This document shows positions 34,407 to 41,383 of a stretch of DNA of 46,094 nucleotides, piece by piece (the first letter of the stretch is position 1; every line of letters begins with the position of its first letter). A model generated the notes under the pieces. It made no database searches, was not told the DNA's origin, and worked only from the letters and a program-made list of their open reading frames with translations. Made by a program: the position numbers and the translations under genes. The stretch comes from an uncultured Bacilli bacterium (GTDB lineage: Bacteria; Bacillota_I; Bacilli_A; RF39; UBA660): positions 1-46,094 of the forward strand of contig CAJUNG010000008.1 of NCBI GenBank assembly GCA_910587725.1, in the 5' to 3' direction.

Positions 34407-36560
34407 CTATCTTATTCTTTTTGTCTCATCCTGAGCAGTTTCTTCGTTTCCATATAGTAGCTGCATTACATTCCGTTCCGCAATTTTCGACCAATCCTCT
34501 TGATTTTCTAAACTTAGTTCTTCTTTCTTTTCTACTGGAAGTGTAGTTAAATTATTTGGAATCGTTTGGAAAGTGACTTCTTCCATTTTATTTGACGGAT
34601 TTTCTACGACTTGGTCTGTATCCATTTCTACGTTATCTGTAATTACATAGTCTTCTTTTTTTGCTTCAGTATTTCTAATTAATTTTGCTTTTGCAAAAGA
34701 AATTACCGATATTCCTGCTGTTGCCATAATGCCAATCGCTGCTCCCACACGTTTTAAGAATTTTGGTGCTTTTACTTTTTCTGTTAAGGAATCTTTCGCA
34801 TCTTCATAATTTACAATTTCTGTTTCTACAAAATCTTCATCAATATCTAAATAAGATTCTGCTTCTAATTCCGTTTTGTAGTCTTTTTTCGGACTATAGG
34901 AGTTAATAATTTTACTTGATAGTGCGTAGACATCATGTTTCTCTAAAAAGCCTTGTTTGCGTTTAAGAAAATCAATTTCATGTTTTACTTGATTTAATTT
35001 TACTGTATCCCCTGTTTTTTGTTCGTAATTGATGTAGTCCTCTTCTTTTCTATTGGAAATAGAGGCAATTAATTCATTATTTTCACTAATTTCCACTTCA
35101 AGTCTTCCAATTTCCTTGGTAATCTCTGAAATACTTCTAGGTTTTCCACGTTTCTTAGCTTCTTCGATTTGTCCTTGTATTGCGGTTTTATCCTCTGTTA
35201 ACTTTGTGATATGATTTTTGTAAGTAGTTGATAAGTTAGGATCGATATCTTTAATCATCTCATTTAGTTTTTCAAACTTCTTGATTGCTTGTGTTATTTT
35301 TTTTAGCTCTATCTTTTTTGCCCGTATTTCCTGTTTTTCGTTTACTCTAGTAAGCTCTTGTCTTAACTCAGCAATTCTTGCCTCGCATGTCATTACTCTA
35401 TTCGTCGCATAATTAACTCTTTCATTATCTTCTTGCATTTTTACTTGATTGATATAAAGGTTCTTATTATTTAAGGCGGCAGATAATTTTTGCTTTTGTT
35501 CTTCGAGTTTCTGTAACTCACTTCCTACGCTAGTTATTTCTTCGTCATCTAAAGCACCAATTACACTTGTTGCTTTAATTCCTGATACTAGTGTTCTAGT
35601 TAAATCAGCAATTACCTCTTTGTTTTCACCTTTTGTAAGAGCATCTAACAATTGTTCTGTAATCAAAGAAGGATTTTTCATACAAGATAGTTGTCTATTT
35701 ATTAATTGATAGTTATCCATTAACATTTTAAAGTATTCTGACTTTTCGATCTGATGAACGCCTTTCTTGCCGATAGGGCCATATTTTCTAGCTAGCATAT
35801 CTAGAATTTCTTTTCGTTGTTCTTCAAACTCTTTTTCTATCTTCTTTATTTGGCGCTCAATTTCTTGAGCATCTGCTTTCAATCCTTCATGATGTCTTAA
35901 ATACTCTTCACAGCTTTCTATACCAAACGTTGCCTGTTCTAAATTAGCATTTTCCGCTTTTAATGCGGCAGTATCTTTCATATTTGTCGCCATGATGAAA
36001 TTTAGTTTCTCTACACTTTGTTTTAGCTTTTCTTTTTCAGCCGCATATTTTTTCTGAACTTCTGCTTTTTTTTCTAAGAAGGTATCATATTCCCGTGCGA
36101 TTCTTTGTTGCTCCTGTTTCATTAAAGCGACTTTTTTTACTGATTCATCAATTATTTCATCCTTATATTTTGCTGCCCAATTGGCATCCTTTGTATACTC
36201 TATTTGATAATCCTTAAAATCATCATCGTATTTCTTCTTTAGGTATGTTGCTTGTTCTTCTAATTTTGCTACAAGGTCTGGCTCACTTTCTGCGGTCTCA
36301 AGTGCAGCTTTTTCTAATAAACGAATCGCGTCTATTGTTTCTTTTGCTGTGATATCTGGATTTCTTAAGTGTATATACGATACATAAATATCATTTTCTG
36401 CCTCTACGCTATTTAAATCAAAATCATAAACAGGAACTACTGTACCATCTGAAAATTCAAGACGCCCTTTTGCATTTCCTATTTCAGTTATTGCACGTCT
36501 GATAAAACTTTTATTATCCTCTTGTTCATTTTGTTTGATTGCCATTACAATATCATTCAT
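34407..36560 (-). CDS. Large coiled-coil protein with one membrane helix
   Basis: A 717-aa protein from ATG 36560, with AAGGAGGTAGACCTC in front; the ATG at 36578 overlaps that site. The first about 100 residues are globular. Residues about 100-560 are almost continuous heptad coiled coil, rich in K, E, Q and A. A single hydrophobic helix lies near 620-642 (RVGAAIGIMATAGISVISFA), followed by an acidic, proline-poor tail. A few cytoskeleton-like or membrane-tethering proteins share this build. I do not recognise the family and assign no function. It heads the operon with the 81-aa and 55-aa genes. Confidence 0.7.
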   Translation of the reverse strand: MNDIVMAIKQNEQEDNKSFIRRAITEIGNAKGRLEFSDGTVVPVYDFDLNSVEAENDIYVSYIHLRNPDITAKETIDAIRLLEKAALETAESEPDLVAKLEEQATYLKKKYDDDFKDYQIEYTKDANWAAKYKDEIIDESVKKVALMKQEQQRIAREYDTFLEKKAEVQKKYAAEKEKLKQSVEKLNFIMATNMKDTAALKAENANLEQATFGIESCEEYLRHHEGLKADAQEIERQIKKIEKEFEEQRKEILDMLARKYGPIGKKGVHQIEKSEYFKMLMDNYQLINRQLSCMKNPSLITEQLLDALTKGENKEVIADLTRTLVSGIKATSVIGALDDEEITSVGSELQKLEEQKQKLSAALNNKNLYINQVKMQEDNERVNYATNRVMTCEARIAELRQELTRVNEKQEIRAKKIELKKITQAIKKFEKLNEMIKDIDPNLSTTYKNHITKLTEDKTAIQGQIEEAKKRGKPRSISEITKEIGRLEVEISENNELIASISNRKEEDYINYEQKTGDTVKLNQVKHEIDFLKRKQGFLEKHDVYALSSKIINSYSPKKDYKTELEAESYLDIDEDFVETEIVNYEDAKDSLTEKVKAPKFLKRVGAAIGIMATAGISVISFAKAKLIRNTEAKKEDYVITDNVEMDTDQVVENPSNKMEEVTFQTIPNNLTTLPVEKKEELSLENQEDWSKIAERNVMQLLYGNEETAQDETKRIR

Positions 36561-36926
36561 GAGGTCTACCTCCTTCATATTCTAATTTGATTTTATCAAA
36601 AATTAGGGTAATTGTCTACTCTTTAATGCGAATTTTCAAAATAAATGGGCCAAAAACAAAAAAGGATTTGAATTATAGTTGTTCAATGTTTTCAATAAAG
36701 ACAAGCTTTACTTCTATCGAGTGGAACTATATACCTCTTCGCTATATCAAAGCATAACTTTCTATTTACTAATGACTTAAAAAGGTTACAAAATTCAATG
36801 ATATTTTATTTCCATAAATGTATTGTTTACTCTAAATCGTGAATCCCTTTTTTATGTCTTCTTATCTAATTACCCATCTAATCAATTCAGAATGGAGAGT
36901 AAATTAAACAAAAACACAAAAAAAAT
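36561..36926. other. Intergenic region with decayed 5S-like sequence
   Basis: There is no protein-coding gene. The first 100 bases are the upstream region of the coiled-coil gene. Bases about 36665-36753 resemble a decayed 5S gene (listed separately). The remainder (36754-36926) is A/T-rich with nothing recognisable. Confidence 0.6.
36665..36753 (-). pseudogene. Decayed 5S rRNA-like sequence
   Basis: On the minus strand the 5' part reads TATAGCGAAGAGG then TATATAGTTCCA, matching the start of the split 5S gene (TATAGCGAAGAGG then GTACACCTGTTCCCA). The next stretch GAAGTAAAGCTTG parallels GAAGTTAAGCTCTTC. Helix II no longer pairs well, and the 3' half is barely recognisable. A short UUUGA/UCAAA helix I and a T-run after it remain. 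It lies downstream of the split 5S gene in the same orientation. Confidence 0.55.
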
Positions 36927-37001
36927 CCTTGGCAAGGTCCTATTTTAGCGAAAATCACTATCGTCGGCGCTGAAGAGCTTAACTTCTGTGTTCGGGATGG
37001 A
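36927..37001 (-). rRNA. 5S rRNA gene, 3' part (left of integrated element)
   Basis: The minus strand carries the conserved CCATCCCGAACACAGAAGTT start of the 3' half, then AAGCTCTTCAGCGCCGA, and ends CCTTGCCAAGGA followed by Ts. The first half is missing here. It is found at 46006-46053: helix I (UCCUUGGUGA with UUGCCAAGGA, 10 pairs including G-U) and helix II (GAAGAG with CUCUUC) form only between the two fragments. Together they give a normal 5S of about 111 nt. Confidence 0.9.
36982..37001. repeat. attL core (left attachment site)
   Basis: AACTTCTGTGTTCGGGATGG, within the 3' part of the split 5S. It matches the right site in 18 of 20 bases, with the last 12 identical. Exact crossover point not determined. 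Confidence 0.8.
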
Positions 37002-37473
37002 CACTTTTTACTATTATCACATCTTGTTACACCTTATTTTATCGTGGTTTTTAATTTTTTGAAGGTGTCCTATAATATTCTAAATTATCATAGGTTATTT
37101 TAGATTTTAGGACACCTAGTGGGACACCTGCTAATTTTTTATATGGTATAGTGGCATAGCCCTATTCCACTAGAATTAATTAGATAATAGCACATAATGT
37201 TCTTCAATTAATAGATATTTATATACTTTAAGGACAACTATGCAAATTGTTCTAATGTATCTGTCATGGTGGCATAGTAAAATTTTCAATAATAAAGAGC
37301 TAGTCTACACCATAGTACCTATTTTTGTTTTGTGTTACAACTTATAAAAACTACTATGGTATTTTATTATTAAGGTTGTTGATAATGAATAGAATTAATA
37401 GATATTTATATACTTCGTATATAAATATAACAAGAACTATAACCTGTATATAAAAATATCTTATTTTAGTTTT
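37002..37473. other. Repeat-rich left end of the element
   Basis: No gene. Besides the arm sites it holds GTGGCATAG at 37151-37159 and 37269-37277 (third copy 41234-41242), AATTAATAGATATTTATATA at 37207 and again at 37393 (23 bases identical), a perfect 9-bp inverted repeat TTTATATAC/GTATATAAA at 37405-37425, and one copy of a 65-bp repeat (37322-37387) also found at 38440-38503. Probably regulatory or replication-related DNA. Confidence 0.55.
37064..37130. promoter_or_regulatory. Left arm-type integrase sites
   Basis: GACACCTAGTGGGACACCTG at 37111-37130 contains two copies of GACACCT and matches 45758-45776 at the other end (18 of 19). An inverted copy AGGTGTCC lies near 37064-37071. Paired short repeats close to both attachment sites are what arm-type sites of a tyrosine integrase look like. 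Confidence 0.6.
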
Positions 37474-37725
37474 TTACTTCTTTGTTAAGGTATCTATACT
37501 AACATCTAAAGCAACTGATATTTTATATAGTGTATCTACAGAAAAATTATATGCAACTTTCTCACTTTCAATTTGTCTTATAAATTCGTGAGATAAATCT
37601 ACCATTTCTGATAGTTCCTCTGAGGTTAATCCTCTTAACTTTCTATATTTCTTAATGTTTCTACGAATGGTATTGTATATGTCTGCATCATAATTTAGTT
37701 TTTTAATTGGTTTATTTAATCTCAT
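37474..37725 (-). CDS. XRE-family helix-turn-helix regulator (83 aa)
   Basis: A compact Cro/CI-type DNA-binding protein. The single HTH lies at about residues 20-75 (YRKLRGLTSEELSEMVDLSH, then EFIRQIESEKVAYNFSVDTL), preceded by a basic N-terminal arm. It is divergent from the strong promoter of the candidate sRNA at 37796-37825, so it may regulate that promoter as well as itself. GGTGTTGAT precedes the start. Confidence 0.8.
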   Translation of the reverse strand: MRLNKPIKKLNYDADIYNTIRRNIKKYRKLRGLTSEELSEMVDLSHEFIRQIESEKVAYNFSVDTLYKISVALDVSIDTLTKK

Positions 37726-37795
37726 ATCAACACCTCTATAAATATTGTAAAGAATTACCTAACAAAATTTTGTAAGGTATCTCTCTACAAAGTTG

Positions 37796-37825
37796 TTGAC
37801 ATTATTTTAATTTTTATGCTATAAT
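37796..37825 (+). promoter_or_regulatory. Strong sigma-A promoter
   Basis: TTGACA (37796-37801), 18-bp spacer, TATAAT (37820-37825): a consensus promoter. Transcription should start near 37831-37833, at the first hairpin of the candidate sRNA. Confidence 0.8.
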
Positions 37826-37830
37826 CATGT

Positions 37831-37940
37831 TGTCGGTAAGAAGTGCTAAAATCCGACATTGCAGTAAATGTTGGTGGCAGTATGCAGTTAACCCAACATC
37901 AAGCAGTCGGAACACAAGGTAGTATCGTGTTCCTTTTGTT
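37831..37940 (+). ncRNA. Candidate structured small RNA or attenuator leader
   Basis: Three stem-loops follow the promoter: TGTCGG/CCGACA (37831-37858), ATGTTGG/CCAACAT (37868-37899) and GGAACAC/GTGTTCC (37909-37933), the last followed by TTTTGTTTTGTT as a terminator. GCAGT occurs four times between 37861 and 37907. A second GTCGG at 37906-37910 could pair with the CCGAC at 37853-37857 and would compete with the first stem and overlap the terminator, so a switch is possible. About 100 nt long. It may be a free sRNA or an attenuator for the lipoprotein gene. Not matched to a known family by me. Confidence 0.55.
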
Positions 37941-37978
37941 TTGTTGTAATATAGGTATGTAGAAGGAGTGAAAAGTTT

Positions 37979-38347
37979 ATGAAAAAAGTTTTAATAGTTT
38001 CTTTAGTTTTTATTTTAGTGTTAGGTTTAACAGGTTGTGGTAAAAGTAACAAATTTGTAGGAACATGGAGAAGTTTATATTCTACTGGTGGTGAGCAAGG
38101 ATATGTGTATCTTGAGTTAAAAAATAATGGAACTTATGTAGAGACCAAATATCTAAATGGTTCAGTTGTGTCAGAAATAGAAGGAAAGTATGAATATACA
38201 GATGATACAGTAACATGCTATAAAAGTGAAAAAAGTTGGACCGAGTATAAATATCGTGCTGATAAATTAGTAAATGGAAGTACGTATTATACAAGATATG
38301 ATGAAACAGATAAAACTAATAACAATATTATGGTTGAAGAGCAATAA
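37979..38347 (+). CDS. Small lipoprotein (122 aa)
   Basis: A signal peptide with lipobox (LVLGLTGC, cysteine at residue 20) anchors it to the outer face of the membrane. The mature part KSNKFVGTWRSLYST...YLELKNNGTYVETKYLNG resembles small beta-barrel lipoproteins of the lipocalin-like or DUF4923/DUF5640 type, which have a 'GTW' opening. AGAAGGAG precedes the ATG. It lies directly behind the three-hairpin RNA. On a mobile element it could serve in exclusion or host fitness; neither is shown. Confidence 0.75.
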   Translation: MKKVLIVSLVFILVLGLTGCGKSNKFVGTWRSLYSTGGEQGYVYLELKNNGTYVETKYLNGSVVSEIEGKYEYTDDTVTCYKSEKSWTEYKYRADKLVNGSTYYTRYDETDKTNNNIMVEEQ

Positions 38348-38545
38348 TATTGTTATGTGAAATGATTTAATTTTGTAATTTAAAATAAAACTCATTATCC
38401 AAGTAGGACAATGAGTTTTTAAATGTATATAAAATTTTCTTTTTGTTTTGTATTACGATTTATAAAACCGGTTATGGTATTTTATTATTAGGTGCTAGTA
38501 ATGTGTAAATTACTATTACTTAAAAATAAAGAAAGGAAAATATCT

Positions 38546-39733
38546 ATGCAAATTAAAATTCATAGGGGGATTAATCAAATTGGCGGATGCCTAACTGAAA
38601 TCAAAAGTAAAAAAACTAGAATACTTATTGATGTAGGCTCTAATCTTCCAAATAGTACAAGTAAAGTCAAAGTGAATGTTGCTAATATTAGTAAAAAATG
38701 TGATGCTGTTTTCATCACTCACTATCATTTAGACCATATTGGCGAGTATATGCAAGTTAATAAGGAAGTACCCATTTACATAGGAGAACAAGCAAAAGAA
38801 GTTTTTATGATCTATCAAAAGAAAATGAAAGAGCCTAGAATTGCAGAAGTTACACAAGAACATATTGATAGATTAAAAACTTTCAAAACATTTAAACAAG
38901 ATATACCTTTAGAAATTGGAGATATTAAAATAACCCCTATTCCTGTAAATCACTCCGCTTTTGATAGTTATATGTTTCTTATTGAAACAGAAGGAAAAAG
39001 AGTTTTACATACTGGAGATTTTAGAACACATGGTCCTGATGGTAAAGATATACACAAAACACTTAAGGAAATAGGAAATGTTGATGTACTCATTTGTGAA
39101 CATACTACTCTTTCAAGATTAGATGAAGTTTTTATGTCCGAGTTAAAGCTACAAGAAGAAGCCATTGAGTTAATAAAGAATAATAAGTATGTCTTTATAA
39201 TGTGTGCTTCTACTAATATTGATAGGATAGCTTCTTTTTATCATGCTAATAAAAAGACGGGAGAAAAACTGTTTATATGTGATATCTACCAAAAAGAAAT
39301 ACTTGATTATGTAACTAAAACTAGTAAAAAGTATAAAGACTACTACGATTTTTCAGATGTTAAAAGTTTTGACAGCAAGTTTTATGAAGAAATGGTAGAT
39401 AAAGGTTTTTGTATGCTAGTACGAAGTAATTACTTTTCAAAGAAGTTTATTCATAGTCCTAACTTCAAAGATAACATATTTATTTACTCTCAATGGTTAG
39501 GATACTTACAAGGTGCTACTGCTGATGAAGGTATTGTTAATTTTGTTCCAAAAGAATACTATTATTTGCATACTAGCGGTCATGCAACAGCTAAAGGAAT
39601 CGAAGAAGTTTGTAATATCGTTAAACCTAAAGTAATAATACCTATACATGGCGAAGATGCACACGACTTTGACAAGTTAAATCTACCATATAGAATTGCA
39701 CATTTAAAGACTAAGAAAACATACAAAATTTAA
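38546..39733 (+). CDS. RNase J-like metallo-beta-lactamase/beta-CASP nuclease
   Basis: A 395-aa zinc-dependent hydrolase, start ATG 38546 with GAAAGGAAAA upstream; a longer frame from 38492 lacks a good ribosome site. Metal motifs: HYHLDH (59-64), H136 in VNHSAFDS, D158 in HTGDFR, and a late IIPIHGE histidine. The beta-CASP insert is seen in CASTNIDRIASFYHA and HTSGHA. RNase J is 5'-3' exo- and endoribonuclease; this protein is shorter than the usual about 550 aa and lacks the C-terminal dimer domain. It is first in an operon with SSB and ClpP (23 bases, then 1 base), so it acts on nucleic acid during the element's own replication or against a competitor. Confidence 0.82.
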   Translation: MQIKIHRGINQIGGCLTEIKSKKTRILIDVGSNLPNSTSKVKVNVANISKKCDAVFITHYHLDHIGEYMQVNKEVPIYIGEQAKEVFMIYQKKMKEPRIAEVTQEHIDRLKTFKTFKQDIPLEIGDIKITPIPVNHSAFDSYMFLIETEGKRVLHTGDFRTHGPDGKDIHKTLKEIGNVDVLICEHTTLSRLDEVFMSELKLQEEAIELIKNNKYVFIMCASTNIDRIASFYHANKKTGEKLFICDIYQKEILDYVTKTSKKYKDYYDFSDVKSFDSKFYEEMVDKGFCMLVRSNYFSKKFIHSPNFKDNIFIYSQWLGYLQGATADEGIVNFVPKEYYYLHTSGHATAKGIEEVCNIVKPKVIIPIHGEDAHDFDKLNLPYRIAHLKTKKTYKI

Positions 39734-39756
39734 TTATAGAAAGGAAATGAAATATA

Positions 39757-40059
39757 ATGTTAAATCAAATAGTATTAGTAGGTCGTGTTGTTTCAGACCT
39801 AGAAATAAACGAAACAGAAAATGAAAGAAAATTTACTTCATTAAAATTAGCAGTACCTAGAAGTTATAAGAATGAAAATGGAGAATATGAAACTGATTTT
39901 ATTCCCTGTGTCTTATGGAATACAATAGCAGTAAATACCTGTGAATATTGTAAAAAAGGCGATTTAGTAGGTATTAAAGGTAGAATGCAAAACAAAGAAG
40001 ATAAATTAGAAGTAATTGCAGAAAAAGTAACATTTTTATCAAGTAGAAAGGCGGTTTAA
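39757..40059 (+). CDS. ssb: Short single-stranded DNA-binding protein
   Basis: One OB-fold of 100 aa: NQIVLVGRVVSDLEI, FTSLKLAVPR and DFIPCVLWN are standard SSB motifs. It stops after VTFLSS and has no glycine-rich linker or acidic C-terminal tip (DDDIPF type), so it cannot recruit host proteins through that tail. GAAAGGAAATG-type ribosome site. Phages and plasmids often carry such SSBs. Middle gene of the nuclease-SSB-ClpP operon. Confidence 0.88.
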   Translation: MLNQIVLVGRVVSDLEINETENERKFTSLKLAVPRSYKNENGEYETDFIPCVLWNTIAVNTCEYCKKGDLVGIKGRMQNKEDKLEVIAEKVTFLSSRKAV

Positions 40060-40060
40060 A

Positions 40061-40669
40061 ATGGAAGAAGCTAAAACTAAGTCTAAGTCTAAAACTAAAA
40101 AGAAGAAAAAGAAAGAAACTAAGCCTAAAACACCCTCTGACATTAACTTATTTGATAACCGTGTAATCTGTTTAAATAAAACTATTGATACAGAAGTTGC
40201 ACAAGAAATAGTTGAGCAGTTATTAAAACTAGATGCTACTAAAAGCAAGAAGGATATAATATTCTATATTAATTCCCCAGGTGGGGCTGTATCAGCAGGA
40301 ATGGCTATTTATGATGCTATGCAAATGGTTAAGAGTGATGTCGTTACAATATGTTTAGGTCGCTGTGCTTCAATGGCGGCTGTGCTTCTTAGTGGCGGAA
40401 CAAAAGGCAAACGATATATAACCCCTAATAGTGAAGTTATGATTCACGAAGTATCCTCATTTAATTTTGGAAAAGTTGGAGAGTTGAAAGTTGACTTTGA
40501 ACATACCAATACATTAAATGAGCGAATTATTAAACTATTAGCGGAGAACACAGGCAAGACCATAAAAAAAGTTAGACATGACATTCAATTAAAGGATAAA
40601 TGGTTTGATGCAGAAGAAGGACTAAAATATGGCTTAATCGATAAAATACTAGTTAAGAATGAAATCTAA
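40061..40669 (+). CDS. ClpP-family serine protease with Lys-rich N-terminal extension
   Basis: A 202-aa S14 peptidase. The catalytic triad is intact: S104 (GRCASMAA), H129 (MIHEVS) and D178 (LKDKWF), with the same 25- and 49-residue spacing as E. coli ClpP S97-H122-D171. INSPGGAVSAG forms the oxyanion region. The first about 25 residues are a run of lysine, serine and threonine in place of the usual propeptide and axial loop. It starts one base after ssb ends. Element-encoded ClpP proteins can be prohead or regulatory proteases. With no capsid genes here, a regulatory or defence-related job is likelier. Confidence 0.88.
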   Translation: MEEAKTKSKSKTKKKKKKETKPKTPSDINLFDNRVICLNKTIDTEVAQEIVEQLLKLDATKSKKDIIFYINSPGGAVSAGMAIYDAMQMVKSDVVTICLGRCASMAAVLLSGGTKGKRYITPNSEVMIHEVSSFNFGKVGELKVDFEHTNTLNERIIKLLAENTGKTIKKVRHDIQLKDKWFDAEEGLKYGLIDKILVKNEI

Positions 40670-40681
40670 TTCGTATATTAA

Positions 40682-40722
40682 TTTGTAAGCACAAGATATG
40701 GAATAGGCTTACGCTTTTTCTA
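40682..40722 (+). terminator. Terminator of nuclease-SSB-ClpP operon
   Basis: Stem GTAAGC (40685-40690) pairs with GCTTAC (40707-40712), followed by GCTTTTTCT on the plus strand. Confidence 0.7.
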
Positions 40723-41027
40723 ATTCTGTGTGAGAGATGAGGAAAAAGATGATAGTGAAATATTAATAGTAATCGAAAAAATAATAAAATTAATGATTTA
40801 AAAAATATGAAAAAGAATATTAGTAAAAATTAAAACAAAACAAAAACAAAAACAAAACAGAGATAATTTAATAGTAGTAAAACAAAAAGTAATAAAGAGT
40901 AATTTAATAAAATATTTGTAAGAATAACTATAGTGAAATATCTATAGTTTTCTTATAGTTAAATATAGATAAATAATAAAAATCATAAAATGAAATTTGT
41001 TAGCAAAAGTAGTATATATTTAGGTAT

Positions 41028-41132
41028 AACGCATTGTGTTAGTCTAATTTTTGATGTTAAATTTAATTATAGTTATAGACATAAGAATATCCTTTTGCTT
41101 AACATCATAATCATTAGTTAACATAGTGCGTT
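41028..41132. repeat. Large imperfect inverted repeat
   Basis: The arm 41028-41060 (AACGCATTGTGTTAG...TTGATGTTAA) is repeated inverted at 41099-41132 (TTAACATCAT...ATAGTGCGTT), with about 75% pairing and a 38-base loop. The right arm is followed by TTTTTTCGCG. Could be a single-strand origin, a replication terminator or a large transcription terminator. Confidence 0.6.
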
Positions 41133-41259
41133 TTTTCGCGAAATGTATCTCTAATTAATACACTTATTAAAGTACTTTAATAATGGAGAAATGTATTTAA
41201 GAATATCAATAAAATCACTTACCCTTTGTCATAGTGGCATAGGACAATCCCATAATAAA

Positions 41260-41297
41260 ACCTCTCTAGGAGCTTCTTAGAAGCCCTAAAGAGGCAT
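41260..41297 (-). terminator. Terminator of helicase gene
   Basis: On the minus strand CCTCTTTAGGGCTTC pairs with GAAGCTCCTAGAGAGG around a TAA loop, followed by TTTTATT. It is a long, strong hairpin. A related shorter inverted repeat lies at about 41333-41367. Confidence 0.75.
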
Positions 41298-41383
41298 ATA
41301 TATTTTTACAAAAATTTTATCGCCTTATATAATAAGACCTCTCCTAGAGCCTCTAGGGAACTCAGGGTGCATTGTATAGATAT

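Larger units (their letters stand above)
37322..38503. repeat. Pair of diverged 65-bp direct repeats
   Basis: 37322-37387 and 38440-38503 share TTTTTGTTTTGT, then ATAAAA, then TATGGTATTTTATTATTA, with about 80-85% identity overall. The second copy ends about 40 bases before the nuclease start codon. The first lies downstream of the HTH gene. The interval between them, not the interval ends, contains the HTH gene, sRNA and lipoprotein. Confidence 0.6.
40670..41383. other. Non-coding A/T-rich, origin-like region
   Basis: No gene in 714 bases. It contains the operon terminator, a low-complexity A/C stretch (about 40830-40860, ACAAAACAAAAACAAAA type), a large inverted repeat (41028-41132), one GTGGCATAG copy (41234-41242) and the terminator of the helicase gene. 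Lying between SSB and helicase genes, it is the best candidate for the element's replication origin; this is inference. Confidence 0.5.

Noticed and set aside
37868..37891. A seven-codon leader peptide (ATG TTG GTG ... TAA) inside the candidate sRNA
   Set aside because: No ribosome site precedes it and it overlaps the second hairpin stem.
37912..37930. AAGGTAGTATCGTG resembles the T-box motif AGGGTGGTACCGCG
   Set aside because: The UGG needed to pair with the tRNA end is missing, no stem I with specifier is present, and the gene behind is a lipoprotein rather than an aminoacyl-tRNA or amino-acid gene.
40061..40669. ClpP as a phage prohead protease
   Set aside because: No portal, capsid or terminase gene accompanies it; the neighbours are an SSB and a nuclease.
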